Assembly: GCF_004766315.1 (NCBI RefSeq)
Contig: NZ_PVSN01000067.1
Span: 1 to 38,972 of the forward strand
DNA length: 38,972 nt
Direction: 5' to 3'
From: Weissella confusa
GTDB lineage: Bacteria; Bacillota; Bacilli; Lactobacillales; Lactobacillaceae
In this document: positions 11,259 to 20,005 of the stretch, one piece after another
Numbering within the stretch: the stretch's first letter is position 1
Layout: every line of letters begins with the position of its first letter
The notes under the pieces: generated by a model
Seen by the model: the letters and a program-made list of their open reading frames with translations, nothing else
Databases searched by the model: none
What the model was told of the DNA's origin: nothing
Made by a program: the position numbers and the translations under genes

Positions 11259-12101
11259 ATGAATGACGATTATCAAGCCAGCTTAAATCGACTCAACCAA
11301 TTAGATGGACCACAAGCCACGGTTTCATCAACCGAACCACTTCACCGCGGCCCACAACGTCGACAACAACACATCGACAACCGACCACAGTGGCAACAAA
11401 TTCAGTGGTTCTCGATTTTGTTTGCTGTTGTGTCACAACTAGCAATTTGGTGGGTTTATCCGCTCATTTATTCAAAAAATTTGACGAGTGGTCAATGGCA
11501 ACACAACCCGCTTTTGATGACCTACAGTCTTATCTTGGCGTTGGCGATTTTCTTAACCTTTAACCGTGGTTTCTCTCGCTGGTTAAACTTCGCAGTTATC
11601 TTGATTCCGATTGTCTTCTTGTACTTCCTATATAAACAAGTCACGATTCAACAAATCATCTTGTTAGGCTTGTTGCCCCTAGCGTTATTGTTGATCAACG
11701 TTAAGTGGTTAAACCTGCAAAACATTCTTGGGTTAATTATGTATTCCGGCATCGCCACATTAGCCATGCCGGTCGTCATTTTCTATCAACAAAACACTTA
11801 TCTGACGCTACCATTTATTCTAAGTTTGTTGCCATTGCTATTCAGTTACCTGTACTACATGAGTAGCATTTTCGTACCAACCGGTCGCAACAAGCGCGCC
11901 ACGTCTTTGGCCTTCGGTATCATTCTTTTGCTGGATGTCTTAACGTTGCCATGGAACTTATGGACCTTGCTAGCGATTATCATTATCGTCTTCACATGGA
12001 TGGTTCTAATTAATCTCGACTTGAAGCCTAAGTACCGCATGGGCATTTTCTCCCTGCTACAAGCAATCACTGTGTTGGTTATTTTCCTACAACAGAAATA
12101 G
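11259..12101 (+). CDS. Multi-pass membrane protein, function unknown
   Basis: The 280-residue product has a hydrophilic N-terminus of about 45 residues rich in Gln, Arg and His (PQRRQQHIDNRPQWQQ), then eight or nine hydrophobic segments from WFSILFAVVSQLAIWW to the C-terminal LLQAITVLVIFL. No transporter or enzyme motif is recognisable. The start has AAAAAGGAGG with ideal spacing. It is one of the few plus-strand genes and stands alone between a divergent promoter pair and a bidirectional terminator. Confidence 0.85.
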   Translation: MNDDYQASLNRLNQLDGPQATVSSTEPLHRGPQRRQQHIDNRPQWQQIQWFSILFAVVSQLAIWWVYPLIYSKNLTSGQWQHNPLLMTYSLILALAIFLTFNRGFSRWLNFAVILIPIVFLYFLYKQVTIQQIILLGLLPLALLLINVKWLNLQNILGLIMYSGIATLAMPVVIFYQQNTYLTLPFILSLLPLLFSYLYYMSSIFVPTGRNKRATSLAFGIILLLDVLTLPWNLWTLLAIIIIVFTWMVLINLDLKPKYRMGIFSLLQAITVLVIFLQQK

Positions 12102-12102
12102 C

Positions 12103-12139
12103 AAAACGCCCTCGCACAAATTTAGTGCGAGGGCGTTTT
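12103..12139. terminator. Bidirectional terminator
   Basis: AAAACGCCCTCGCAC and GTGCGAGGGCGTTTT are perfect 15-base arms around a 7-base loop, with T tracts on both strands. It serves the gene at 11259 and the minus-strand gene ending at 12140. Confidence 0.92.
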
Positions 12140-12622
12140 TTAGATTTCTGATGTAACTGGGCGGCGCTTAACGCGATAAACAAAGACAGCTGACGCGTTA
12201 CCGATGACTAACATCGTTAGCAAAAAGACAATTGGATGGTTCTTAGCCATGCGAACTGGCTAAACACCTTCTTCCGTACGGCCAGCGTTCACATCACGGG
12301 CCCAACGGCGATTTTCCAAGTCTGGTGTATCAACCGCGCCGACAGTCACGGGCTCTGACTTTGCATTTTCCGAAACCGAAATATCCGTTACCTGCGTTGG
12401 CTTCATTTCGCCATCGGGCGATTCAATAATTGGTTCATTATAGTCAGATTCTGTTTGCCCACTAAACTTGTCTTTAACACCTTGAATCATCTCGTCGAAC
12501 TTCTCAATCAAAGATGATTGGGCCACGACTGGGCGTACAGCATCTGCGTTTGCTGCTCCCATCGTTACCACGTTCATTGCCATAAAGGTGACAAAACATA
12601 AAATTGCTGATCGTTTTTTCAT
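12140..12622 (-). pseudogene. Secreted, C-terminally anchored protein interrupted by an in-frame amber codon
   Basis: AGAGGAGT precedes an ATG at 12622. The first 120 codons give a signal peptide (MKKRSAILCF to about ANADA) and an acidic extracellular region. Then comes TAG at 12262-12260. The same frame stays open for another 39 codons: PVRMAKNHP, a hydrophobic stretch (IVFLLTMLVIGNASAVFVY) and a basic tail (RVKRRP), ending TAA at 12140. That is the expected C-terminal membrane anchor, so the intact gene would be about 160 codons, and one C-to-T change (CAG to TAG) explains the stop. No family is recognised and no LPXTG motif is visible. A separate 36-codon ORF from ATG 12250 is possible, but its ribosome binding site is poor. 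Confidence 0.6.
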
Positions 12623-12893
12623 CGTTTTACTCCTCTAAAAAGAAAGTGCCCTTTCTCCGTCCAATACCCTGAAAAAACTTTTCATGAGCCACCACAGTTC
12701 ACAATGTCGTTCCAAGTTATTTACAGTCTACCCTATATAATCTTCTAATTTTAGGCGATTGTTTGAATAAGCTATGTCCTTGAAATCGCATTCATTGTTT
12801 TATTCGTGTCCTTTTTATGGGCTTTGTGTGTCTTGTCCATCATTTTGGACGAAGCAGAAACGTGAAGTCCCACGGATTGATAATTTTTGACAC
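12623..12893. other. Intergenic region without a recognised gene
   Basis: About 270 bases, AT-rich on the left. A TATATA-like -10 for the gene at 12622 is possible near 12730-12742, but no -35 fits. A 23-codon minus-strand ORF around 12770-12840 has no ribosome binding site. I see no RNA gene. Confidence 0.5.
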
Positions 12894-12922
12894 AAAAAAG
12901 ACCTGTACAAATTTTACAGGTC
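12894..12922 (-). terminator. Intrinsic terminator of the 13710-12933 gene pair
   Basis: GACCTGTA and TACAGGTC on the minus strand, followed by TTTTTTG. Confidence 0.88.
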
Positions 12923-12932
12923 TCGTTACTCG

Positions 12933-13337
12933 TTATGCCTTAAATTGTAGCTTAGCATCCGCAACTGCATACCAATCCTTTACACGATCAGCTACCTGAC
13001 CATCAGGGAAGTAAGTTGGGTACCAATAGTCAATGAAGTTCAACTCATCAACATGGGTTTGCTCATCATTACGCCAAGCATCACGAACTGTCGTGTCACC
13101 GGTCTCTAGGTTCACCTTAAATCGAACGACAAATTGTTGTCCATCGATGTGAACGTACAATTGACGTAGTCCTGCCTCGCCTGGGAATGGTTCTGACGTA
13201 ATCTCTGCATTAGTCTCAGACAACACATCAACGGCATGTTGTCCCATGTAACCATTGTCCGCCATCATACGCAAAACCATGGCAACTGTGTAATCACGCA
13301 TCGTGCGTTCCTTGAAATATGCCTTGTAATCAAACAT
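12933..13337 (-). CDS. Hypothetical cytosolic protein, 134 residues
   Basis: Soluble protein beginning MFDYKAYFKERTMRDY with no signal peptide or membrane segment. The middle looks like a beta-rich domain (QLYVHIDGQQFVVRFKVNLETGDTTVRDAW), and the C-terminus is aromatic (FIDYWYPTYFPDGQ). I do not recognise the family. TAGGGGGC precedes the ATG. It starts 13 bases after the gene at 13351, so the two form an operon ending at the terminator at 12894. Confidence 0.8.
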   Translation of the reverse strand: MFDYKAYFKERTMRDYTVAMVLRMMADNGYMGQHAVDVLSETNAEITSEPFPGEAGLRQLYVHIDGQQFVVRFKVNLETGDTTVRDAWRNDEQTHVDELNFIDYWYPTYFPDGQVADRVKDWYAVADAKLQFKA

Positions 13338-13350
13338 TTGTGATTGCCCC

Positions 13351-13710
13351 CTAAAACGTTGTTGCTAACAACTTTACCTGTTCTAAAATACTTAGTAACT
13401 CTTGGTGCGCTTCATCATAAGCAGCCATTTGATCCCCAAATTGCTCATTGAAGCCTTCCAAACCGCCTGCGATAAACGCGTACTCAAACGCCGTCACCTT
13501 TTCAAAGGCATCTGTAAACGTTTGCCAGATGTCATCATCGCTTTCTTGCGTTTCCAAGAAGAATTGAATGAAACGGGCATCCGAATACCCCATTTCGAAT
13601 TGCACCGCTAGTTGGCGCTTGAACTCGTGTTGATTCTTAATATGCAAGAAGTGGTGTTCTGTGTTCCAAGTGACACGTTCTACTGCTTTTAATACTGTTT
13701 GATTCATCAC
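13351..13710 (-). CDS. Hypothetical cytosolic protein, 119 residues
   Basis: Predicted all-helical soluble protein, rich in Phe, Glu and Gln (FIQFFLETQESDDDIWQTF). No domain recognised. The start is either GTG at 13710 or the adjacent ATG at 13707; GAGG at 13721-13718 is 7 or 10 bases away, so both are usable. First gene of a two-gene operon with the 134-residue protein. Confidence 0.78.
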   Translation of the reverse strand: MMNQTVLKAVERVTWNTEHHFLHIKNQHEFKRQLAVQFEMGYSDARFIQFFLETQESDDDIWQTFTDAFEKVTAFEYAFIAGGLEGFNEQFGDQMAAYDEAHQELLSILEQVKLLATTF

Positions 13711-13775
13711 TAATAAGCCTCGTTTCTTTTCAACACCTAAATGTTAACACTTTGAATTCGCGTGGGCACAAAAAA

Positions 13776-13797
13776 GGCACTCGAATTTTCGAGTGCC
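13776..13797 (-). terminator. Intrinsic terminator of the DUF1810 gene
   Basis: GGCACTCGAA and TTCGAGTGCC with a two-base loop, followed by TTTTTTG on the minus strand. Confidence 0.88.
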
Positions 13798-13806
13798 CGT
13801 TATTAT

Positions 13807-14238
13807 TTACAATTCGGCCAATGTTGCTGAATGACGTTCCCCGTTAAAGTAGAAATCTAGTCCTTCTGCAAATGGTACTTTGTTATCTGCGACTGCTTCA
13901 AACAGCGTCCATGATGCTTGCAACTTGCGCGTATAAACATCCCCAAAGACATCAACAATGTTAGCTGCCTTCAAGTCCAAAACAATCTTCGTGACATGCA
14001 ACAAACGCTCAGCTAGTGTCTCGTTTGCCAAATAAGCACGAGCCTCATCCGCATCTGCCACGCCATAATAAACTGCGCGTTCACTTGAACCTAGTGAACG
14101 CAACTGGGGGAATACCCACCACATCCAGTGTGAATCCTTCTTACCAGCCGTCAATTCATCAACCGCCGTTTGAAAGCTGTTTGCGTTTTCTTGTGCCAAA
14201 ACAAATCGTTGCACATCATTTGCCAATGCTTCATCCAT
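13807..14238 (-). CDS. DUF1810 family protein
   Basis: The 143-residue protein matches DUF1810 by length and by its characteristic core HWMWWVFPQLRSLG near residue 37, followed by the tyrosine-containing AVYYGVADADEARAYL and, later, DVFGDVYTRKLQASWTLF. The family is small, soluble, widespread in bacteria and of unknown biochemical role. It lies alone between a terminator and the metalloprotease gene. Confidence 0.9.
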   Translation of the reverse strand: MDEALANDVQRFVLAQENANSFQTAVDELTAGKKDSHWMWWVFPQLRSLGSSERAVYYGVADADEARAYLANETLAERLLHVTKIVLDLKAANIVDVFGDVYTRKLQASWTLFEAVADNKVPFAEGLDFYFNGERHSATLAEL

Positions 14239-14301
14239 GACCTATCACCTCATTCATATTGATAAGTTAATTCTAGCATGATGCGCTGTTTTCACCTTGG
14301 T

Positions 14302-15063
14302 TCAACGTTCAGATTGGAACGTCTCAATGTGCGTCAGTTGGTTCGTTGAAACCTCATCCGCTTTTGGCGAAAGCATTGCACTCATAATATTGTGGCCATC
14401 AGTCGTATGACCTAACCCTAGGGCATGCCCAAGTTCATGAGCCAACGTTTTCGTCAACGTGTTTTGATTCGACAATGACAACACATCACCTGATACACGT
14501 AGTTCACCAGTAGATGGATTCATCCAAGCCAACGCGTGCGTTCCTGCGTCAGTCCCTTCATCTCCCATCGCCCCCGCTCGTACAAGTACATCTGGACTCT
14601 GGCGCTGCTGAACTTCTTTGATATTAATTTTGCCCTGTGATTTCACCCGCCAGAATTTAATCGCGCCTTTAAGTGCACGTTGCACATTCGGCGTTGTCGT
14701 TTGGAAATCTGATTGCACAATTGCAACGGTTAGCTCACCGTTTTTACCAGTGTACATCCCCAGTGAATCACTTGTCGGACCGAAACCACCATTTCGGAGC
14801 AACTTTTCATTACCCGTCTCGGCCTGTTTAATCGTTAAATTATTTAATTGGCGCCGTTGCGAACTGTAGTTAATCGCACTCATAATTGGCTCAAAGCTAC
14901 TCCCGACCGATCCGAACACCAGTAGCAAAATAATGCTCGTGTAGATAAGCCGGCGACGGTGGCGCGGTTTACGAGGTGTCGGCTTGGTTTCATCTGGTTC
15001 CGACTCAATAATGCCGTAAGTATCATAAATCAATTGATCCAGCTCTTTGTCTTTTTCATCCAA
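14302..15063 (-). CDS. Membrane-anchored matrixin-type zinc metalloprotease
   Basis: Probable extracellular protease. An N-terminal cytosolic stretch of about 40 residues with a basic segment (PRKPRHRRR) is followed by one membrane helix (LIYTSIILLLVFGSVGSSF) and an exported domain. The metzincin zinc motif HELGHALGLGH lies at about residues 209-219, with a Met-turn-like NIMSAM after it. In-frame GTG at 15072 overlaps the Shine-Dalgarno AAGGGGGG and so cannot use it; TTG at 15063 has about 9 bases spacing, so I chose TTG. The metalloprotease domain is intact. Substrate is unknown. Confidence 0.85.
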   Translation of the reverse strand: MDEKDKELDQLIYDTYGIIESEPDETKPTPRKPRHRRRLIYTSIILLLVFGSVGSSFEPIMSAINYSSQRRQLNNLTIKQAETGNEKLLRNGGFGPTSDSLGMYTGKNGELTVAIVQSDFQTTTPNVQRALKGAIKFWRVKSQGKINIKEVQQRQSPDVLVRAGAMGDEGTDAGTHALAWMNPSTGELRVSGDVLSLSNQNTLTKTLAHELGHALGLGHTTDGHNIMSAMLSPKADEVSTNQLTHIETFQSER

Positions 15064-15123
15064 CTCCGTCACCCCCCTTCGCCTCTATCATACTGGGTTA
15101 ATTTGAATTTTTGCGTAAAAAAA

Positions 15124-15141
15124 GAGCTGGAAAACCAGCTC
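15124..15141 (-). terminator. Intrinsic terminator of the xpaC-like gene
   Basis: GAGCTGG-TTTT-CCAGCTC on the minus strand, followed by TTTTTTT. Confidence 0.88.
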
Positions 15142-15152
15142 ACGATTATTAT

Positions 15153-15934
15153 TTAATTTCGGTTGTACATCGTTAGCTGCGCAATCGCAATTTGCTCTGA
15201 TAGCGCTTGCGAATCGACTTGCGTCAGGACGTGGTAATCCACTTTTATTTCTTTAAACAACGCAACCAATGTATTTTGCGCTTGAACGAGTTGTTCATTA
15301 GCGACTTGTGATACTGATGTCTGCTTTTGCACAGTCATGTACATACGGACGATTTTCAACGTGTTTGGTACGTGGTTATAAAGGAACTCATCCGCCAACA
15401 CAAGACGTTCCGGCTTCTCAGCTAATGTCGCCATAATGTTATCCGTGAACAATTCGAATTGATATTGATCCGCAATTGTTTGCAACTGCGCGTCGTCCTT
15501 AACCGCCGCATTGATTGCTTGGATATCCTCATAACCGACAGCGAACGCCTTTTGAAAAGCTTGCTTATCCTTGCGTGATAATCCAGTCAGATCATACGTA
15601 TATTTAGTTGGCAACGTCGCCCCTTGCGTAATCGGTTTGTCTTGCAATAACCCAAACCGAACAAGTAACACAACGCCGGCAAAAATACCTTTCACCAGCC
15701 AAGTTGGTTGCGTTAGAAACAGCACACCAACCAACAATGTCGCTGGCATTAGCCACAGCACCGCCACCTTATCATTCGGCAAAACGCCGGACACGACGGC
15801 ACCAATCAGAATCACGACACTGGCTCGCGGTGCAACCGTCGTCAGCTCCAGGCCAAGGGCCCCATCAAAAAGACGGCAATTAATTTATTGCGACGTAATT
15901 CAACCGCCGTTAGCGTTCTCAGATTTAACAACAT
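15153..15934 (-). pseudogene. XpaC-like (5-bromo-4-chloroindolyl phosphate hydrolysis) family gene with a frameshift
   Basis: The real start appears to be ATG at 15934, preceded by GAGGGAAG. That frame gives MLLNLRTLTAVELRRNKLIAVF and stops at TGA 15844-15842 after 30 codons. Adding one T to the T5 run at 15871-15867 joins it to the downstream frame: FFDGALGLELTTVAPRASVV, then two or three membrane helices, then a soluble domain ending at 15153. The C-terminal region (FLYNHVPNTLKIVRMY) resembles the XpaC/halogen-hydrolase family; family assignment is moderate. Translation from GTG 15815 alone would lack the first helix and has no ribosome binding site. Neighbouring telA, often paired with xpaC, is absent here. 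Confidence 0.6.
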
Positions 15935-16021
15935 CTACTCTGCTTCCCTCGTTTTCTACGGCAGTCACTAGTCGCCCCTTTTATACTAGGTGTATACTGT
16001 TAAAAAAACAGGAGCCGAACC

Positions 16022-16753
16022 ATGACCAAATTAACCCGCCAAATCTTAATACTCGTGATTTTCAGCGGATTATTGCTTGGCTTCTATGTTATCGCTATTT
16101 ACGGACCAAAAGCAACCAGATATACCGTTCACGATTTTAATGACACTTCTGCGCCCTTGACCGCACAATCTTCGACTACTTCCAGCAGCTCGAGTGCCAC
16201 AAGTGCATCGAGTTCATCGGCCATCGATTACTCACGCGCACCAGCTAATAATCATCAAGACTATCAATCAACGTTTATGGATAAAGATATCGGCATGAAC
16301 ACCATGGCTAACGGCCTGCAATTCTCTATTTCACATATCAACATTTTGGATACGACTAATCTAGAATCACTTTTCTCACCAGCCGAAAAGGAATTTGTGA
16401 AGGCTGACGTGTCATTGCCATACGAATTTTATCGTGTCACACTCCGCGTTACCATCACCAATAACACCAACCAAGCCATCAATTTATTGAACACCAACGT
16501 TGCTGGTTGGACGCTAGTTGATGGGAACGGCCAAACCTTTACGCATTCTGACATGCGTGTCGGTCACTACATGTACGACCAATTTAATACTGGCATCCTT
16601 GAACCCGGTGATTCAAAGTCTGGTAATTTCATTGTGCTGACTGACTCGAATGATTTCGACTATCAACAGATGCAGTTTACAGCAGCCCGTATTACACCCG
16701 CGCAAGGCACAAATGATTATCCAGTCACATTCAATGTTTCAACTGTTCAGTAA
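16022..16753 (+). CDS. Exported or membrane-anchored protein with DUF4352-like domain
   Basis: The N-terminus carries one hydrophobic segment (ILILVIFSGLLLGFYVIAIY) with no lipobox cysteine, so it is a signal anchor or uncleaved signal. A Ser/Thr/Ala linker at about residues 44-68 leads to a beta-rich extracellular domain (VTLRVTITNNTNQAINLL, ILEPGDSKSGNFIV), which resembles the immunoglobulin-like DUF4352 fold found in Firmicute surface lipoproteins; that assignment is tentative. ACAGGAGCC precedes the ATG. A TATACT at 15993-15998 could be the -10. It is a single plus-strand gene between minus-strand neighbours. Confidence 0.82.
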   Translation: MTKLTRQILILVIFSGLLLGFYVIAIYGPKATRYTVHDFNDTSAPLTAQSSTTSSSSSATSASSSSAIDYSRAPANNHQDYQSTFMDKDIGMNTMANGLQFSISHINILDTTNLESLFSPAEKEFVKADVSLPYEFYRVTLRVTITNNTNQAINLLNTNVAGWTLVDGNGQTFTHSDMRVGHYMYDQFNTGILEPGDSKSGNFIVLTDSNDFDYQQMQFTAARITPAQGTNDYPVTFNVSTVQ

Positions 16754-16756
16754 TAC

Positions 16757-16794
16757 AAAACGCTCTTACCACTTCGTTGCGGTAAGAGCGTTTT
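16757..16794. terminator. Bidirectional terminator
   Basis: AAAACGCTCTTACC and GGTAAGAGCGTTTT with a 10-base loop and T tracts both ways. It closes the gene at 16022 and the aldo/keto reductase. Confidence 0.9.
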
Positions 16795-16804
16795 TCGTTT
16801 GTTG

Positions 16805-17647
16805 TTAGTATGGCATCTTAATTGCATCCAATAGTTGCATATCAGCTGGACTGATTTCAAAATCAACATCCGCATTTTGCGCAACATATTCTGGGTGGTT
16901 AGCCTTTGGTAGTGGCAATGTGCCCTTAGCCAAAGCATAACGGATAGCCAATTGCGCAACCGAGCGATCGTAGTGTGCGGCAATTTCTTGCAACTCTGGC
17001 ATACGCAACAGACGGCCCGTCCCAATTGGGCTGTATGCCTCAACTAGCAACCCATTCGCTTCATCAAATGGTTGGTTCACATCTTGCGTCATCCCAATGT
17101 GATAAATAATTTGGTTAACCGCCGGTGTAATTGAACCAATATCCAAAATGTTTTTCACATCTTCGTTGTTGAAGTTAGACACGCCAATACTCTTTACCTT
17201 ACCAGCTTGGACCGCTTCTTCCATCGCTTGCCAAACCGCCAAGTTTTCCTCGTAGTAGTTATTACCACGACTTGGACGCACGTTTGGTACTTCCATTTGA
17301 TTCCAAGGACGTGGTGCGTGAATCAACAATAAATCAATGTAGTCCATGTTCAACGCCGCCAAAGAGGCATCAATTGACTCAGCCGCATGGCGGTAATCCT
17401 TAATGCTGGCGTCAGTCTTAGTCGAAATCGTCAATGTGTCGCGATCAATGCCAGATTCTGCAATCGCAGCCCCCACCGCATCTTCGTTTTGATACATCTG
17501 CGCCGTATCAACATACAAGTAGCCAGCCGCCAAAGCAGCCGCAACTGAATCATGTGCTTGTTGCTTGGTTTGTTGCCAAGTTCCCAAGCCAATCTTTGGC
17601 ATCAACATGCCGTTATTTAGTGTGTATGTTTCGTGTAAAAATGACAT
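16805..17647 (-). CDS. Aldo/keto reductase
   Basis: NAD(P)H-dependent carbonyl reductase of the (alpha/beta)8-barrel AKR superfamily, closest in pattern to the 2,5-diketo-gluconate reductase group. The catalytic tetrad is visible: Asp47 (YVDTAQMY), Tyr52, Lys76 (ISTKTD) and His109 (LLLIHAP). GLGTWQ near 20-25 and IGVSNF are family signatures. The length of 280 is typical. AAGAGGTCTG precedes the ATG. A hairpin (17687-17707) lies just upstream. Physiological substrate unknown. Confidence 0.95.
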   Translation of the reverse strand: MSFLHETYTLNNGMLMPKIGLGTWQQTKQQAHDSVAAALAAGYLYVDTAQMYQNEDAVGAAIAESGIDRDTLTISTKTDASIKDYRHAAESIDASLAALNMDYIDLLLIHAPRPWNQMEVPNVRPSRGNNYYEENLAVWQAMEEAVQAGKVKSIGVSNFNNEDVKNILDIGSITPAVNQIIYHIGMTQDVNQPFDEANGLLVEAYSPIGTGRLLRMPELQEIAAHYDRSVAQLAIRYALAKGTLPLPKANHPEYVAQNADVDFEISPADMQLLDAIKMPY

Positions 17648-17686
17648 CGTTCAGACCTCTTTTCAACTTCATACGCAATATGATAC

Positions 17687-17707
17687 GACCACTTCGCCAA
17701 GGTGGTC
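17687..17707. repeat. Inverted repeat between the DUF4811-like gene and the aldo/keto reductase
   Basis: GACCAC-TT and AAG-GTGGTC pair with one bulged base around CGCC. No T tract follows on either strand, so it is at best a weak terminator for the efflux operon; it could also be an operator for the reductase gene. Confidence 0.4.
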
Positions 17708-17719
17708 AGAAAAAGGGCA

Positions 17720-18460
17720 TCAGTTTTCGGCCAACATCTTTTTGACCGTTGCCAGCGTTGTTTCGGTTGTCACCTTTTGTTCAACTTGGGCTAGCTGTGC
17801 TGGTGTCGCCGTTGGATTTGCTTCACGATAAGCCATGACTTGCTCAGCCACCGCTTGTTGCAAGGCTTGTTGTTGTGTCGCATCTTGCTTGCCTTGTAAC
17901 TTTGTCAGACGCTTAGCTTGCGTGTCGGTTACCGCCAACCAGATCGACTTTGGAATTGTGACAACTGAGCTTTGCTTCGCAATCGTGCCACCTTCACCGC
18001 CAAAACCAAGGAGGAATTTAAAAGCCTCGTTTCGCCACTCCCAACGCGTGGTAGTTGTTTTAACAGTCGCTTTAGCAACGTTGGCTTCTCGATAAGTTGC
18101 GCTCTTTTTTACTGCTTTAACCATATGCTTGGTGTCAGGCACAAAATGCGCGGTCGCCTTGCTAGCTGGCTTATCAGCGTACACCAACACATAGTTATCC
18201 GACTTCGTTCCCAACTCCTTCGTCACCAGGATACCAATTGGCAACTTATCACCAACCGCCGAATAAATCTGTTGCGTCTCAGTCTTAGTAGCCTTCTCCA
18301 TGCCGTAATGACGATCAAAATTAACTAACAATAACATCACCAAGGCCACGAAGACCGTACCGCTGATCAGTCCCAGCGGAATACGCCAGGCCAGCGGTTC
18401 AATCCGAATCCATGCCAAGTAAGTTAGAATCGCGACAACTGCTAAAATCGGAATAATCAT
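17720..18460 (-). CDS. DUF4811-like membrane protein, partner of an efflux pump
   Basis: Two N-terminal membrane helices (PILAVVAILTYLAW and IPLGLISGTVFVALVMLLLV) are followed by a soluble domain of about 190 residues ending in a Gln/Ala-rich helix (DATQQQALQQAVAEQVMA). The length, layout and position directly after a DHA2 transporter match the DUF4811 proteins of lactobacilli as I remember them. Its ATG overlaps the transporter stop as ATGA, so translation is coupled. An accessory role in export is inferred from this linkage only. Confidence 0.65.
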   Translation of the reverse strand: MIIPILAVVAILTYLAWIRIEPLAWRIPLGLISGTVFVALVMLLLVNFDRHYGMEKATKTETQQIYSAVGDKLPIGILVTKELGTKSDNYVLVYADKPASKATAHFVPDTKHMVKAVKKSATYREANVAKATVKTTTTRWEWRNEAFKFLLGFGGEGGTIAKQSSVVTIPKSIWLAVTDTQAKRLTKLQGKQDATQQQALQQAVAEQVMAYREANPTATPAQLAQVEQKVTTETTLATVKKMLAEN

Positions 18461-19983
18461 GCTACATCCTCCTCATTCGTTGCTGCTACTGGCACAATCT
18501 TACCGCCCTTCAAGAACAGTGCGACGATAATCCCAATAATCGCGAAACTCAAACCAATTGCAAATGACACGTGGAACCCTTTCATTGAGGCCTCCAAATA
18601 ATCAGCCCCATATTGTAATGGGTTCGTCGTTTCCAAGTGTTTGGCTGGCTCGTGATTGTCAATGACGTTTTGCGTCACAGATGACAGCAAGGCCACCACG
18701 ATTGCTGACGCTACCTGACGGGCCGTGTTGTTTGCCGCGGTCGCGTGTGGCGCTTCGTTCTTTGGCAATACCGCCATCGCCATCGCCGTCAACGGTACTA
18801 GTGCAGTTGCAATTCCAAACATACGCACCGCGTACAGGGTCGTGATGAAATGCGTTGGCGTTGTTGGTGACAAGAACAAGAATGGTAACGTCCCAATTGC
18901 CACAAATGTAAAGCCGGTAATTGTCAGACGCTTTGCCCCGATTCGATCATAATCACGTCCTGCCAACACTGCCATAACACCAATCATCAGTGCCCCTGGC
19001 ATCAATGTTAGTCCTGATTGCAACGGCGTTAACAAGTGCACGTTCTGCAAGTACGTTGGAAGCATCATTTCAACCCCCATCATGGCACTCATCGACATCA
19101 TCACACAGATGGTCGTCAACGTGAATTGCCTATTCTTAAACACACGAACGTCCACAAACGGCTCATCCAAACGTAACTGACGTAGCACGAATAGCACAAT
19201 AATTAAGGCACCTATAATCATTGGTGCGATAACCGTTTTCACGTTGCCCCAGCCATCGGTTGCAACGTTGGTAAACGCCCACAAGAATGATCCGAACCCA
19301 ACCGTTGAAATAACCAGTGATGGTAAATCAAGCTTCATACGTTCGTTCTTAATGACGTTTTTAATAAAGAACGGCGCGGCAATGATGACCAGCGCTAGTA
19401 CGGCCATTGGCAAATGGAAAATCAAACGCCACGAGCCGTTCAAGTTCAAACCCATTACTGTCCCGTGCTTTTGTAGCAACCAGCCAGATAACGTTGGTCC
19501 AATCGCCGGCGCTAATCCGATAACAATCCCATTCAGTCCCATGGCTGTCCCACGCGCTTCAGCTGGGAAAATGTTCACCATAACAACCTGCATTAGTGGC
19601 ATCGAAATACCAACCGCAATCGCGGCAATGATTCGGCCACCTAGGAACATCCACCACATATCATGGTCGGCTGGCGTCAGCGACGTGATGGTCATACCGA
19701 TAAACAATAGCAAATATGCTGTGATGTACAACACTTTCGTCGGTATACGGGTTGATAAGAATGCCGAAACTGGCATCATAATCCCGTTCGCCAGCATAAA
19801 CCACGTCGTTGCCTGCTGTGCGGTCGCTAACGTAATATCGAAATCATACATCAGCGTTGGAATGGCTGCTCCGAGCGATGTCTGCATCAGCGCTCCGGCA
19901 AACGTTCCAATCAATAGCACCGCAACCATCGCATTACGATTGAACGGTTTGCCATTGATGTCTGTAAATTGCTTTGTAGCCAT
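18457..19983 (-). CDS. DHA2 (EmrB/QacA) family multidrug efflux MFS transporter
   Basis: Proton-driven drug exporter with about 14 membrane helices over 508 residues. Family motifs: the loop 2-3 region with PVSAFLSTRIPTK, motif C-like GLAPAIGPTLSGWLL in helix 5, and RAVR-like R near helix 4. A GTG at 20010 is in frame, but GAGGGGG lies immediately before the ATG at 19983 (MATKQFTD), so I start there. It is translationally coupled to the DUF4811-like gene. An inverted repeat at 20006-20028 just upstream may be an operator. Substrate unknown. Confidence 0.92.
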   Translation of the reverse strand: MATKQFTDINGKPFNRNAMVAVLLIGTFAGALMQTSLGAAIPTLMYDFDITLATAQQATTWFMLANGIMMPVSAFLSTRIPTKVLYITAYLLLFIGMTITSLTPADHDMWWMFLGGRIIAAIAVGISMPLMQVVMVNIFPAEARGTAMGLNGIVIGLAPAIGPTLSGWLLQKHGTVMGLNLNGSWRLIFHLPMAVLALVIIAAPFFIKNVIKNERMKLDLPSLVISTVGFGSFLWAFTNVATDGWGNVKTVIAPMIIGALIIVLFVLRQLRLDEPFVDVRVFKNRQFTLTTICVMMSMSAMMGVEMMLPTYLQNVHLLTPLQSGLTLMPGALMIGVMAVLAGRDYDRIGAKRLTITGFTFVAIGTLPFLFLSPTTPTHFITTLYAVRMFGIATALVPLTAMAMAVLPKNEAPHATAANNTARQVASAIVVALLSSVTQNVIDNHEPAKHLETTNPLQYGADYLEASMKGFHVSFAIGLSFAIIGIIVALFLKGGKIVPVAATNEEDVA

Positions 19984-20005
19984 ATTTACCCCCTCAATAA
20001 CTTTA

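Noticed and set aside
12770-12840. 23-codon minus-strand ORF (MMDKTHKAHKK...)
   Set aside because: No ribosome binding site and no sign of a transcript boundary.
15571-16140. Long plus-strand ORF overlapping the xpaC-like gene and its upstream gap
   Set aside because: It lies antisense to a gene with clear protein features, has no ribosome binding site, and overlaps the well-supported gene at 16022 in another frame.
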